Shown here in pieces: positions 27,270 through 35,640 of a stretch of 64,000 nt of DNA (positions are counted from its first letter, which is position 1; every line of letters starts with the position of its first letter). The notes under the pieces were generated by a model. It had not been told where the DNA came from and did not search any database. It saw only the letters and a list, made by a program, of their open reading frames with translations. Source of the DNA: Winogradskyella luteola. Its GTDB lineage: Bacteria > Bacteroidota > Bacteroidia > Flavobacteriales > Flavobacteriaceae. The DNA lies in assembly GCF_019203985.1 (NCBI RefSeq), contig NZ_JAGSPD010000013.1:21385-85384 (forward strand). The letters are read 5' to 3'. The translations under genes and the position numbers were made by a program.

Positions 27270-27300
27270 GACCTTTCAGGTTTTTAAAACCTGAAAGGTC
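27270..27300. repeat. Perfect 15-bp hairpin after the M3 peptidase gene
   Basis: GACCTTTCAGGTTTT is followed by one base and its exact complement AAAACCTGAAAGGTC. It starts 2 bp after the M3 peptidase stop codon. On the minus strand no T-tract follows, so it is either a terminator of the processing type or a copy of a dispersed hairpin repeat; similar hairpins are common in Flavobacteriaceae intergenic regions as I recall. Confidence 0.7.
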
Positions 27301-27302
27301 TT

Positions 27303-29339
27303 TTAATTATTTTTCAACAACCCAGCACGCCTTAGCAAAGCCTCAGGTTTTGGTTCTTGTCCTCTAAACTTTTTATATAAAGTCATAGGGTTTTCAGTGC
27401 CTCCTTGCGATAGCACAAAGTTTTTAAACTTATTGGCAATGCTTTTATTAAAAATGCCTTCTTCTTTAAAATACTCAAAAGCATCTGCGTCTAAAACTTC
27501 AGCCCATTTATAACTATAATATCCAGAAGAATATCCCCCTTGAAAGATATGAGAAAAAGCAGTGCTCATACAATTCTCAGCTACATCTGGGTATAAGCTG
27601 GTTTCACCAAAAGCTTTGGTTTCATGTGCTTTTACAGTATTTACTTGTGACGGGTCAATACCGTGCCAAGCCATGTCTAGCATTCCAAAACTTAACTGGC
27701 GTAAAGTTTGCATGCCTTCATGAAAAGTAGACGCTGCCTTTATTTTTTCGATGAGCTCCATTGGAATGACTTCCCCAGTTTCATAATGCGTAGCGAAAAG
27801 TTTTAAGGTTTCTTCTTCGTAACACCAGTTTTCTAAAATCTGACTTGGTAATTCTACAAAATCCCAATACACGCTTGTGCCAGATAAACTAGGATATGTG
27901 GTATTGGCTAACATTCCATGTAGTGCATGTCCAAATTCATGAAACAGGGTAGTAACTTCGTTAAACGTTAATAATGATGGTTTGCTCTTGGTTGGCTTGG
28001 TGAAATTACAAACTATGGAAACATGAGGTCTTTCGTTAACACCATCCTTTATTTTTTGAGGCTTAAATGATGTCATCCACGCACCATTGCGTTTGCCAGC
28101 TCTAGGGAAAAAGTCAGCATAGAAAATAGACACTAAGTTCTTGTTGGCATCTATAACTTTGTAAGTTAAAACATCTTGGTGGTACTTATCTATGGTATCT
28201 ATTTTTACAAATTGTAACCCAAATAATTTATTTGCAACTGTAAAAGCTCCATTTATAACATTTTCTAATTTAAAGTATGGCTTCAATTGCTCATCATCTA
28301 AATTAAACAGCTTTTGTTTTAATTTTTCAGAATAGTAAGCCGAATCCCATTTTTGAAGTTTGTCGATTCCATCTAAATCCTTTGCAAATTTTTCAAGATT
28401 TTCAAATTCTTCTTCAGCTGCTGGTTTTGCTTTCTCCAATAACTCATTTAAAAAAGAATTAACCTTTTCTGGTGTCTCTGCCATGCGCTCTTCCAATACA
28501 AAATGGGCATGAGTTTTATAACCCAAAAGTTGAGCACGTTGAAAGCGAAGATTGGCAATCCTTAATACAATATCTTGGTTGTCTAAATTATCATTTTTAA
28601 AGCCTTTACTGCCAAAAGCCTTAGATAACTTTTTACGTAAATCTCTGTTGTCGGCATAGGTCATAAAAGGGATATAACTGGGATAATCCAAAGTAATTAG
28701 CCAACCCTTTTTTCCTTTGCTTTCTGCTAATTGTTTTGCAGCTTCTTTGGCACCTTCTGGTAGTCCAGACAAATCAGATTCATCAGTTAAGTGCATTTCA
28801 AATTTATTGGTTTCGGCTAAAATGTGCTCACCAAATTTTAGTTTTAACTGGCTTAATTCTTTATCTATATCACGTAGCTTTTCTTTTTGATTTTCTTTCA
28901 AGTTGGCACCATTCCTGGAAAACCCTTTATACTTTTTATCTAAAAGCGTTAGCTGTTCTGTTGTGAGATTTAATTCGGATTTTGAATCATAAACTGTTTT
29001 TACACGTTTAAATAGATCTTCATTCAGAGTGATATCATTACTAAACTCCGAAAGTAGGGGAGACACTTCTTGTGCAATTTTTTGGATGGTATCGTTGGTT
29101 TCAGCAGAATTTAAGTTGAAAAAAATACTGGAGACTCTATCCAGTTCCTCACCTGAATAATCTAAAGCTTCAATGGTGTTTTTAAATGTTGGCTTCTCAT
29201 TTTGATTTATTATGGCGTCAATTTCAGCTTTTGCTTTCTCTATTGCAGTTTTAAAGGCAGGAAGATAGTCTTCGGTTTTTATTTCTGAAAAAGGGGCTGT
29301 GTTAAATGGTGTGTCAAAGATTTTATTGAGAATTGTCAT
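27303..29339 (-). CDS. M3 family metallopeptidase, peptidyl-dipeptidase/oligopeptidase
   Basis: A 678-residue zinc peptidase of the M3A family (Dcp/oligopeptidase A type), which degrades short peptides. The zinc motif HExxH is FHEFGHALHG (about residues 460-469) with the downstream Glu ligand in WDFVELPSQ. No signal peptide is present, so it is cytoplasmic. C-terminal substrate-binding motifs with HIFQGGYSSGYYSYKWAEVL are present. Length is normal. A perfect hairpin follows the gene. Confidence 0.94.
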   Translation of the reverse strand: MTILNKIFDTPFNTAPFSEIKTEDYLPAFKTAIEKAKAEIDAIINQNEKPTFKNTIEALDYSGEELDRVSSIFFNLNSAETNDTIQKIAQEVSPLLSEFSNDITLNEDLFKRVKTVYDSKSELNLTTEQLTLLDKKYKGFSRNGANLKENQKEKLRDIDKELSQLKLKFGEHILAETNKFEMHLTDESDLSGLPEGAKEAAKQLAESKGKKGWLITLDYPSYIPFMTYADNRDLRKKLSKAFGSKGFKNDNLDNQDIVLRIANLRFQRAQLLGYKTHAHFVLEERMAETPEKVNSFLNELLEKAKPAAEEEFENLEKFAKDLDGIDKLQKWDSAYYSEKLKQKLFNLDDEQLKPYFKLENVINGAFTVANKLFGLQFVKIDTIDKYHQDVLTYKVIDANKNLVSIFYADFFPRAGKRNGAWMTSFKPQKIKDGVNERPHVSIVCNFTKPTKSKPSLLTFNEVTTLFHEFGHALHGMLANTTYPSLSGTSVYWDFVELPSQILENWCYEEETLKLFATHYETGEVIPMELIEKIKAASTFHEGMQTLRQLSFGMLDMAWHGIDPSQVNTVKAHETKAFGETSLYPDVAENCMSTAFSHIFQGGYSSGYYSYKWAEVLDADAFEYFKEEGIFNKSIANKFKNFVLSQGGTENPMTLYKKFRGQEPKPEALLRRAGLLKNN

Positions 29340-29419
29340 ATCTTAATCTGTCTAATTTTTCTTACGTATTCTTCTGATAATGTGAATTTTAACTCTATTT
29401 TATGAGTGTAAAAACCATG

Positions 29420-29446
29420 TTGATTGTAAAGTTTTAACTATTTTTG
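29420..29446 (+). promoter_or_regulatory. Candidate plus-strand promoter in the purE-M3 peptidase gap
   Basis: TTG (29420-29422), 16 nt, then TATTTTTG (29439-29446). Neither neighbouring gene is on this strand; the transcript would end at the hairpin at 29499-29527. Confidence 0.35.
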
Positions 29447-29451
29447 CAACA

Positions 29452-29527
29452 TCTTTAAAGAGCAATTTTTTTGTTCTTAAAAGGGTTGGTTAATAGCTAA
29501 AAGCCTTAACGAAAGTTGAGGCTTTTT
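29452..29527 (+). ncRNA. Candidate small RNA, about 76 nt
   Basis: A Bacteroidetes-type promoter precedes this stretch, and a strong intrinsic terminator ends it. Inside, AAGAGCAA/TTGTTCTT (29458-29465 and 29471-29478) can form a first hairpin with a T5 loop. The terminator has a 12-pair stem and a GAAA loop. There is no ORF. The alternative is that the hairpin only terminates purE on the other strand and that the promoter match is chance; I consider the RNA possible but unproven. Confidence 0.3.
29499..29527 (+). terminator. Intrinsic terminator with GAAA tetraloop
   Basis: Stem AAAAGCCTTAAC / GTTGAGGCTTTT with a GAAA loop and one G-T pair, followed by more T on the plus strand. It also lies just after the purE stop codon on the minus strand, so it may serve both directions. 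Confidence 0.65.
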
Positions 29528-30007
29528 TTAGAGGTTCTTAGCAGAATCTATCACTTTCGCTTTTAAGCCTTCCTTATAAACAATGACTTTATCTAAAATG
29601 CATTGGTCAGAACTTCCAAGAATTTGAGCTGCAAGTATACCTGCATTTTTTGCGCCATTAAGTGCTACAGTTGCCACAGGAACTCCACCGGGCATTTGCA
29701 GAATAGATAGCACGGAATCCCAACCATCAATAGAATTACTGCTTTTTACAGGAACTCCGATAACTGGTAATGGCGATAATGAAGCTACCATTCCCGGTAA
29801 GTGTGCTGCGCCACCTGCACCAGCAACGATGACTTTTATTCCTCTTGTGTGGGCATTTTTGCCATAGTCAAATAGTTTGTCAGGAGTACGATGTGCAGAA
29901 ACGATATCAACTTCAACCTCAATATCAAATCCTTTTAAAATATCGATAGCGTCTTGCATTACTGGCAAATCGCTTTTACTTCCCATAATTACTCCTACTT
30001 TATTCAT
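29528..30007 (-). CDS. purE: N5-carboxyaminoimidazole ribonucleotide mutase
   Basis: A 159-residue class I PurE, which rearranges N5-CAIR to CAIR in purine biosynthesis. Signature motifs are GSKSDLPVM (residues 9-17), SAHRTPDKL (about 39-47) with the catalytic His, and GAGGAAHLPGM. It follows purK by 4 bp on the same strand, the usual purEK pairing of the two-enzyme bacterial route. Confidence 0.96.
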   Translation of the reverse strand: MNKVGVIMGSKSDLPVMQDAIDILKGFDIEVEVDIVSAHRTPDKLFDYGKNAHTRGIKVIVAGAGGAAHLPGMVASLSPLPVIGVPVKSSNSIDGWDSVLSILQMPGGVPVATVALNGAKNAGILAAQILGSSDQCILDKVIVYKEGLKAKVIDSAKNL

Positions 30008-30011
30008 ATAT

Positions 30012-31166
30012 TTATTTACTGATTACTTCAATTGTTCGTTTTACTTTTTCAGCTACTTCACGAGCTTTGGCTATATCTTTATTTACGATGGTAACATGGC
30101 CCATTTTACGAAATGGTCTTGTTTGTTTTTTTCCATAAATGTGTGGGGTGACACCATCCATAGCCATAATAGTTTCCATATTTTTATAAAGTACGTTACC
30201 TGTATGGTTCTCGGCACCAACTAAATTTACCATAACACCAGCAACTTTACTTTCGGTATTTCCTAATGGTAATCCTAGTACACATCTAAGATGCTGTTCA
30301 AATTGACAGGTGTAGCTAGCTTCTATACTATAATGACCAGAATTGTGAGGCCGTGGCGCTACTTCGTTGACTAAAATTTCATCATCTTCCGTTTGAAACA
30401 TTTCTACAGCCAACAAACCAACATGTTCAAAAGCGGCAGCAGTTTTAAGAGCTACCAATTCTGCCTTTTTGGCAATGGCATCAGATATTCTCGCAGGGCA
30501 GATTACATATTCCACTTGGTTAGCTTCTGGGTGAAACTCCATTTCAACCACAGGATATGTTTTAAAATGCCCTTCAGAATTTCTCGCAACAATAACGGCC
30601 AATTCATTTTTAAAAGGTATTAAATCCTCGGCAATACATTCTACGTTTGGTAAATCCAATAAATCTGTATAACGTCTTACGACTTTAACACCTTGCCCAT
30701 CGTATCCAAAGCGTGCGCTTTTCCATACAAAAGGATAACTTAAACCACCATTATCAATGGCTTCATCTATCTGGGATGTATGTGCAAAACGTGAAAAATC
30801 TGCTGTTGGAATATTATGATCGCGATAAAATAATTTTTGATGTGCTTTATTTTGAATTGTTTTTAACGTTCTTGATGATGGAAAAACTTTTACACCTTCA
30901 TCTTCCAAAGTTTCTAGGGCATCTACATTAACGTTCTCAATTTCAATGGTTAGAACATCAACTTTTTTGCCGAAATTAACAACCGTATCGTAATCCAGTA
31001 AATCGCCAACTGAAAATTCATCACAAGCCAATCGCGCTGGTGCATCTTTACTCGGGTCTAATACACAAGTATAAACATCAAATTTACGCGTGCTGTAAAG
31101 TATCATTTTGCCTAATTGACCGCCACCAAGAATACCAAGTTTAAAGTCTGAAGAAAAGTAGTTCAT
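30012..31166 (-). CDS. purK: N5-carboxyaminoimidazole ribonucleotide synthase
   Basis: A 384-residue ATP-grasp enzyme that carboxylates AIR to N5-CAIR using ATP and bicarbonate. The N-terminal motif is LGILGGGQLGKMI, the ATP-grasp region contains FVWKSARFGYDGQGV, and the metal-binding part reads NEVAPRPHNSGHY. The ATG at 31166 is preferred to the TTG just before it. The 5' leader carries a palindrome and a hairpin, described separately. Confidence 0.95.
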   Translation of the reverse strand: MNYFSSDFKLGILGGGQLGKMILYSTRKFDVYTCVLDPSKDAPARLACDEFSVGDLLDYDTVVNFGKKVDVLTIEIENVNVDALETLEDEGVKVFPSSRTLKTIQNKAHQKLFYRDHNIPTADFSRFAHTSQIDEAIDNGGLSYPFVWKSARFGYDGQGVKVVRRYTDLLDLPNVECIAEDLIPFKNELAVIVARNSEGHFKTYPVVEMEFHPEANQVEYVICPARISDAIAKKAELVALKTAAAFEHVGLLAVEMFQTEDDEILVNEVAPRPHNSGHYSIEASYTCQFEQHLRCVLGLPLGNTESKVAGVMVNLVGAENHTGNVLYKNMETIMAMDGVTPHIYGKKQTRPFRKMGHVTIVNKDIAKAREVAEKVKRTIEVISK

Positions 31167-31178
31167 CAACTTAAGTTG

Positions 31179-31196
31179 TTCCCATGGAAATGGGAA
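31179..31196. promoter_or_regulatory. Hairpin in the purK leader
   Basis: TTCCCAT-GGAA-ATGGGAA forms a 7-pair stem about 12 bp upstream of the purK start codon, directly next to the palindrome CAACTTAAGTTG (31167-31178) that touches the start codon. In the purK mRNA these would sit where ribosomes bind, so a role in translation or as protein sites is conceivable. Positions carry an uncertainty of one base. Confidence 0.35.
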
Positions 31197-31273
31197 GCTT
31201 TTTTATAAATACTAAGATTTCCGATTTATCAAAAAAGTTAATGGAAACCTTTAAATTAAACATTAATTTGTTA

Positions 31274-31281
31274 CAAAAATA
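31274..31281 (-). promoter_or_regulatory. -7 box of purK
   Basis: On the minus strand TATTTTTG, a perfect match. It predicts a purEK leader of about 100 nt, unusually long for this window, where most predicted leaders are under 25 nt. Confidence 0.4.
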
Positions 31282-31345
31282 AGCTAAATATGGTACATAC
31301 TTCCAAATTCGTAAATCAAAAATCGCCAATCGTAAATCAAATGAT

Positions 31346-31353
31346 TATCTTTG
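31346..31353 (+). promoter_or_regulatory. -7 box of the hpt-adk gene
   Basis: TATCTTTG matches TAnnTTTG and lies 21 bp before the GTG start at 31375. It is preceded by two copies of tcgtaaatcaaa, a short direct repeat. Confidence 0.5.
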
Positions 31354-31374
31354 CAATTCTAAAATAACATCATA

Positions 31375-32484
31375 GTGTTAAAGCTTCACGATTTATACTT
31401 TAAACCCTTCATTTCTGAACAGGAAATTGATACTGCTGTTCAAAATATGGTGAATGCAGTTGCCAAAGATTTAGAAGATGAAATGCCAGTTTTTGTGGGT
31501 ATTTTGAATGGCTCATTTATGTTTGTGAGTGATTTTGTGAAGAAATATCCCAAGCCGTGTGAAGTTACGTTTATCAAACTAGCATCTTATGAAGGTGTTA
31601 AGTCCACTGAAGATATTCAGCGGTTAATTGGTTTAACGCAAGATTTAACGGGAAGAACCGTAGTTATTTTAGAAGACATCATAGACTCTGGTAAAACTTT
31701 GGAAGAAGTGCATCGTATTTTTAAGAACGAAAATGTTAAGGACTTAATCATTGCGACTTTATTTTACAAACCTGAAGCCTACGATAAAGATTTTAAACTT
31801 CATTATGTCGGTATAGAAATTCCAAATAAATTTATCGTTGGCTATGGGCTAGACTACGACGGATTAGGAAGGGATTTACCAGACGTTTATCAATTAAAAA
31901 CTACACAACACATGACAAACATTGTACTATTTGGACCTCCAGGTGCAGGAAAAGGAACGCAAGCAGATTTCTTAAAAGAAAAATATGATTTAGTACATAT
32001 TTCTACGGGAGATGTTTTTAGGTATAACATTAAAAACGAAACAGCTTTAGGAATGTTGGCTAAATCTTACATGGATAAAGGCGAGTTGGTACCAGATCAG
32101 GTTACAATAGATATGTTAAACAAAGAAGTTGAGAAAAATGCAGATGCCAAAGGTTTTATTTTTGATGGTTTTCCAAGAACAAATGCACAAGCCAAAGCAT
32201 TAGATGATTTAATGGATAGTAAAGATTCTCAAATAAATGCCATGGTGGCTTTAGAAGTTGATGATGAGGTTTTGGTTGAACGTTTATTGAAGCGTGGGGA
32301 AACCAGTGGACGCGCTGATGATGCAGATGAGAGTATTATTAGAAATCGAATAAAGGAATACTACAATAAAACAGCAATTTTAAAGGACTATTACTCTGCC
32401 CAAGATAAATATTTTGGTGTTGATGGGGTAGGAAGCATTGAAGAGATTACGGTCCGGCTGAATTCTGTAATCGATAAGCTGTAG
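31375..32484 (+). CDS. Fused hypoxanthine phosphoribosyltransferase-adenylate kinase
   Basis: A 369-residue two-domain protein. Residues 1-178 are a purine phosphoribosyltransferase with the PRPP-binding motif VVILEDIIDSGKTL (about 95-108) and the N-terminal FVGILNGSFMF. Residues 180-369 are a complete adenylate kinase beginning MTNIVLFGPPGAGKGTQ, with the P-loop GPPGAGKG, HISTGDVFR, GFPRTNAQA and the lid-arginine region RGETSGRADD (short lid). A stand-alone adk start codon (31912) is retained inside the fusion. The frame is open through the junction without any stop, so the fusion is real in the sequence. It links purine salvage to ADP formation. The start is GTG. Confidence 0.94.
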   Translation: MLKLHDLYFKPFISEQEIDTAVQNMVNAVAKDLEDEMPVFVGILNGSFMFVSDFVKKYPKPCEVTFIKLASYEGVKSTEDIQRLIGLTQDLTGRTVVILEDIIDSGKTLEEVHRIFKNENVKDLIIATLFYKPEAYDKDFKLHYVGIEIPNKFIVGYGLDYDGLGRDLPDVYQLKTTQHMTNIVLFGPPGAGKGTQADFLKEKYDLVHISTGDVFRYNIKNETALGMLAKSYMDKGELVPDQVTIDMLNKEVEKNADAKGFIFDGFPRTNAQAKALDDLMDSKDSQINAMVALEVDDEVLVERLLKRGETSGRADDADESIIRNRIKEYYNKTAILKDYYSAQDKYFGVDGVGSIEEITVRLNSVIDKL

Positions 32485-32490
32485 CTTATT

Positions 32491-32511
32491 ATTCTTGCGT
32501 TAGGCAGGAAT
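32491..32511. repeat. Short hairpin, probable dispersed repeat
   Basis: ATTCTTGC - GTTAG - GCAGGAAT forms an eight-pair stem with one G-T pair just after the hpt-adk stop codon. The pattern attcctgc/gcaggaat is a common intergenic motif in this bacterial family as I recall; no T-run follows, so a terminator role is weak. Confidence 0.4.
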
Positions 32512-32568
32512 TTCATTTTTTGATAATAAGGTTGAATTAAAAGACTCCCGTTTTCACGGTAAGTAAAC

Positions 32569-33567
32569 ATGACTGAAGGAAATTTTGTTGATTATGTAAA
32601 AATGCACGTTACCTCCGGAAATGGTGGTAAGGGTTCTGCACATTTACATCGTGAAAAATATATACAAAAAGGTGGTCCTGATGGCGGAGATGGTGGTCGT
32701 GGAGGACACGTTATTATACGTGGAAATTCTAACCTTTGGACCCTAATTCACTTAAAATTTAAGCGCCACATTAAAGCAGGTCATGGCGAACACGGAAGCT
32801 CTGGTAGAAGTACAGGTGCCGATGGCGAAGATGCTATTGTAGAAGTGCCACTTGGAACTGTTGTGAGAGATACGGAAACTAACACTATTCTTTTTGAAAT
32901 TACTGAAGATGGAGAAGAAAAGATTGTGGCCGAAGGTGGAAAAGGAGGCCGTGGGAATTGGCATTTTAAAAGTTCTACAAATCAGACACCAAGGTATGCA
33001 CAACCTGGAATTCCTCACGAAGAAAAAGATATTACTATAGAGCTTAAAGTTTTAGCCGATGTTGGTTTGGTTGGATTTCCAAATGCCGGAAAATCGACCT
33101 TGCTATCGGTATTGACATCTGCAAAACCTAAGATTGCAGATTATGAGTTTACCACCTTAAAGCCTAATTTGGGTATTGTAAAGTATCGCGATTTCCAGTC
33201 TTTTGTAATGGCTGATATTCCTGGAATTATTGAAGGTGCCGCTGAAGGTAAAGGTTTAGGCTATTACTTTTTAAGGCATATAGAGCGTAATTCAATCTTG
33301 TTGTTTTTAATTCCTGCTGATGCAAAGGATATAGTTGAGCAATATGAAATTTTGGTAGACGAATTAAGACGTTACAACCCTGAGATGTTAGATAAAGAAC
33401 GCTTTGTGGTCATTTCAAAATCAGATATGTTAGATGACGAATTGAAATCTGAAATTTCTACTATTTTAGACAAAGATTTAGAATGTCAATATATGTTTAT
33501 CTCATCCGTGGCCCAACAAGGTTTAACGAAACTAAAGGATAAACTTTGGAAAATGTTGAACGATTAA
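32569..33567 (+). CDS. obgE: Obg family GTPase
   Basis: A 332-residue ribosome-associated GTPase needed for large subunit assembly and stress control. The glycine-rich Obg fold covers residues 1-158 ([14 protein letters not shown]). The G domain has G1 [10 protein letters not shown]2/G3 region with [17 protein letters not shown], and a G4-like SKSD. It lacks the C-terminal OCT domain found in Firmicutes, as usual for Bacteroidetes. It follows the hpt-adk gene by 84 bp, a conserved pairing in this family as far as I know. Confidence 0.96.
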   Translation: MTEGNFVDYVKMHVTSGNGGKGSAHLHREKYIQKGGPDGGDGGRGGHVIIRGNSNLWTLIHLKFKRHIKAGHGEHGSSGRSTGADGEDAIVEVPLGTVVRDTETNTILFEITEDGEEKIVAEGGKGGRGNWHFKSSTNQTPRYAQPGIPHEEKDITIELKVLADVGLVGFPNAGKSTLLSVLTSAKPKIADYEFTTLKPNLGIVKYRDFQSFVMADIPGIIEGAAEGKGLGYYFLRHIERNSILLFLIPADAKDIVEQYEILVDELRRYNPEMLDKERFVVISKSDMLDDELKSEISTILDKDLECQYMFISSVAQQGLTKLKDKLWKMLND

Positions 33568-33612
33568 AAGGCTATTAAACTTTAGTTTATTAGTTTGAGT
33601 AAAAGATATTGA

Positions 33613-33673
33613 AACACCCCCAAAGTTCCCTCAAGGGGACAATTCTATAAAGCCACTAATTGCACCTGTCCCC
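33613..33673. repeat. Degenerate intergenic repeat with GGGGACA/TGTCCCC arms
   Basis: The segment starts with acacccccaaag, has the small palindrome TTCCCT-CA-AGGGGA, and is closed by arms GGGGACA (33635-33641) and TGTCCCC (33667-33673). It has no coding potential and looks like a remnant of a dispersed element. Copies elsewhere in the genome cannot be counted from this window. Confidence 0.4.
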
Positions 33674-33698
33674 ATGATGGTGAGAGACAACTATTATA

Positions 33699-34412
33699 AT
33701 GAAAGAAAAGATTAAAAATATTGTAGAGTATAATGACAATAGACTCAGTAAGAGTTTTGCCTTTTTTATTCAGTTTTTAATTATACTTTCAGTAATTACA
33801 TTTTCTGTTGAAACACTTCCTAATTTAAAACCCCAAACCAAAATTATTCTTAATTCTATAGAGATATTTTGCGTGATGGTTTTTACTCTGGAGTATTTAG
33901 CACGAATCTATGTTGCGGATAAGAAGCCAAAATTTATTTTTAGCTTTTTCGGGATCATAGATTTTCTTGCCATACTTCCGTTTTATTTATCTTTTGGTGT
34001 CGACTTACGTTCGTTGAGGATACTAAGAATGTTCAGGCTTTTTAGACTTTTAAAACTGGTGAGATACAACAAAGCAATGCGTCATTTCACTAAAGCAATG
34101 TTATTGGCTAAAGAGCAAATTATCCTATTTATGGGAGTCACTTTAGTATTGATTTATTTTGCGGCTATAGGTATTTATTATTTTGAAAACGAAGCACAGC
34201 CAGAACATTTTTCATCAATTTTCGATAGCCTTTGGTGGTCTATTATTACATTAACAACTGTGGGTTATGGAGATGTTTACCCCATCACCGTTGGCGGCCG
34301 TATATTTACATTTTTTATTCTACTTATTGGCTTAGGTATTGTAGCCATTCCTACGGGAATTATTTCGTCGTCTTTAACTAAAGTTGTTGAACCTCGTTCG
34401 GAAGAGGAATAG
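33699..34412 (+). CDS. Voltage-gated potassium channel
   Basis: A 237-residue six-segment ion channel. The voltage-sensing S4 shows regularly spaced Arg (SLRILRMFRLFRLLKLVR, about residues 108-125), and the pore loop holds the K+ selectivity filter TTVGYGD (about 188-194) followed by the S6 helix. It resembles archaeal KvAP-type channels and would let potassium leave or enter depending on membrane potential. It is a free-standing gene. Confidence 0.93.
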   Translation: MKEKIKNIVEYNDNRLSKSFAFFIQFLIILSVITFSVETLPNLKPQTKIILNSIEIFCVMVFTLEYLARIYVADKKPKFIFSFFGIIDFLAILPFYLSFGVDLRSLRILRMFRLFRLLKLVRYNKAMRHFTKAMLLAKEQIILFMGVTLVLIYFAAIGIYYFENEAQPEHFSSIFDSLWWSIITLTTVGYGDVYPITVGGRIFTFFILLIGLGIVAIPTGIISSSLTKVVEPRSEEE

Positions 34413-34480
34413 TTAAAGTTTTTCTTTCTATCATTACGTACTTGATACGGAATCTATTTTTTCATACCTTTAAAATAAAA

Positions 34481-34999
34481 ATGAAAACGCTAAAATATAT
34501 TTTTCTTTTACTTTTTGTTACATCTTGCGGTACTGTCGTTAACTACGATTACGAGAAATCAACAGATTTTACACAATATAAGACTTATAATTATTTTGAT
34601 GATATGCAGACTGGTTTAAGCCAGTTAGATAACAAACGCATAATGAAAGCCATAGATGCTAAATTGTCTGCTATGGGGTTGATACGATCTGATAACCCTG
34701 ATTTTTTCATTGATATTCAAAGCCAAGATGTGATGAATAGAAATAACTCAAATGTTGGTGTTGGTGTAGGCGGTGGAGGAAGAGGAGGCTTCGGTGGAGT
34801 TTCAGTTGGTTTACCGTTAGGTGGAAATCAAAGCACTAGAGAGATTGTTATTGACTTTGTTGATAAATCTCAGAATGAAAAGCTGTTTTGGCAAGCCGTA
34901 AGCGAGAGTTCTTATAGCCCTAATGCTTCACCAGAAAAACGTGAAGCAACTTTTGCAAAATTGGTTGAGAAAATATTTTCAGGTTATCCTCCTAAATAG
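34481..34999 (+). CDS. DUF4136 lipoprotein
   Basis: A 172-residue lipoprotein of the DUF4136 family. The signal ends in a lipobox (LFVTSCG), and the family motif DFTQYKTYNYF lies at about residues 30-40. A Gly-rich stretch (GVGVGGGGRGGFGGVSVG) sits in the middle and is followed by the conserved TREIVIDFVDKS. The ATG at 34481 was chosen over an upstream TTG because it places the signal peptide at the N-terminus. Function unknown. A bidirectional terminator follows. Confidence 0.9.
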   Translation: MKTLKYIFLLLFVTSCGTVVNYDYEKSTDFTQYKTYNYFDDMQTGLSQLDNKRIMKAIDAKLSAMGLIRSDNPDFFIDIQSQDVMNRNNSNVGVGVGGGGRGGFGGVSVGLPLGGNQSTREIVIDFVDKSQNEKLFWQAVSESSYSPNASPEKREATFAKLVEKIFSGYPPK

Positions 35000-35026
35000 A
35001 AAAGGCCGCTATCAGCGACCTTTTTA
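35000..35026 (+). terminator. Bidirectional rho-independent terminator
   Basis: Stem AAAAGGCCGCT / AGCGACCTTTT with one mismatch and a three-base loop, ending in a T-run, just after the DUF4136 stop codon and before the convergent DoxX gene end. Confidence 0.75.
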
Positions 35027-35050
35027 TCAATTTCTAAATTAAAGTTTTTT

Positions 35051-35428
35051 TCAACTTAACAAATCCTTGTATTTGTCTTTGTAACCGTAAAGCACTAAAA
35101 TATTTAGTATCAGCAATACTACAGAACCGCCAATTCCGCCCGGATCTAAAACGGCATGAAATAAAAATGCATTAACAGAAACACTCATAAGGATCAATGC
35201 GAACAAAGCACCAAATTTATCCAGTATCAATGCTATACAGGCAATAATCTCAACAATGCCGACAAGCATTAATGTTTTGGAGCTGTCTAATGCACCAAAA
35301 TATGCACCTGCGTCACCCGATAACTCTGGCATGGGTAAAAAATTAGCAAACTTATTTACTCCAAATACGAGGATAAAAATTCCAAGTAAAATTCTTAGAA
35401 CCATAAAAACTTTTGAATTCATAATCAT
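35051..35428 (-). CDS. DoxX family membrane protein
   Basis: A 125-residue protein with four membrane helices in the DoxX/SURF4-type arrangement (helices at about 8-24, 48-66, 70-90 and 100-118). The conserved Pro/Gly features LGIFILVFGVNKF are present. DoxX proteins are linked to quinone-related or redox membrane processes, but the role here is unknown. An alternative start two codons downstream is possible. Confidence 0.85.
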   Translation of the reverse strand: MIMNSKVFMVLRILLGIFILVFGVNKFANFLPMPELSGDAGAYFGALDSSKTLMLVGIVEIIACIALILDKFGALFALILMSVSVNAFLFHAVLDPGGIGGSVVLLILNILVLYGYKDKYKDLLS

Positions 35429-35519
35429 GTAGTTTTATTAGTTAGTAATCTTAAAGTTACGAAATTATTTTTCGTACATGTTTAAAGACTTTGTCGTTGT
35501 AGTTTCATTTAACTAACAA

Positions 35520-35640
35520 AAGAGCTGTTGCTACGAGCACAAAGGACGTGGCAATCTCATGTTGAATTAAATACGCACAGATCACTACGTCCTTATACTT
35601 TACTTTTGTTTGCTGATAGACAGGCTCATAATGACAAAAA
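35520..35640. repeat. Degenerate copy of a dispersed intergenic repeat
   Basis: The gap between DoxX and the alpha-2-macroglobulin gene contains arms GGACGTGGCAATCT (35544-35557) and AGATCACTACGTCC (35579-35592), which pair at 11 of 14 positions. Read on the minus strand it begins gtcattatgagcctgtc and includes gagattgccacgtcc, resembling the widespread gtcattgcgag...gcaatctc repeat family. It has no ORF and directly abuts the coding end of the large gene. Confidence 0.6.
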
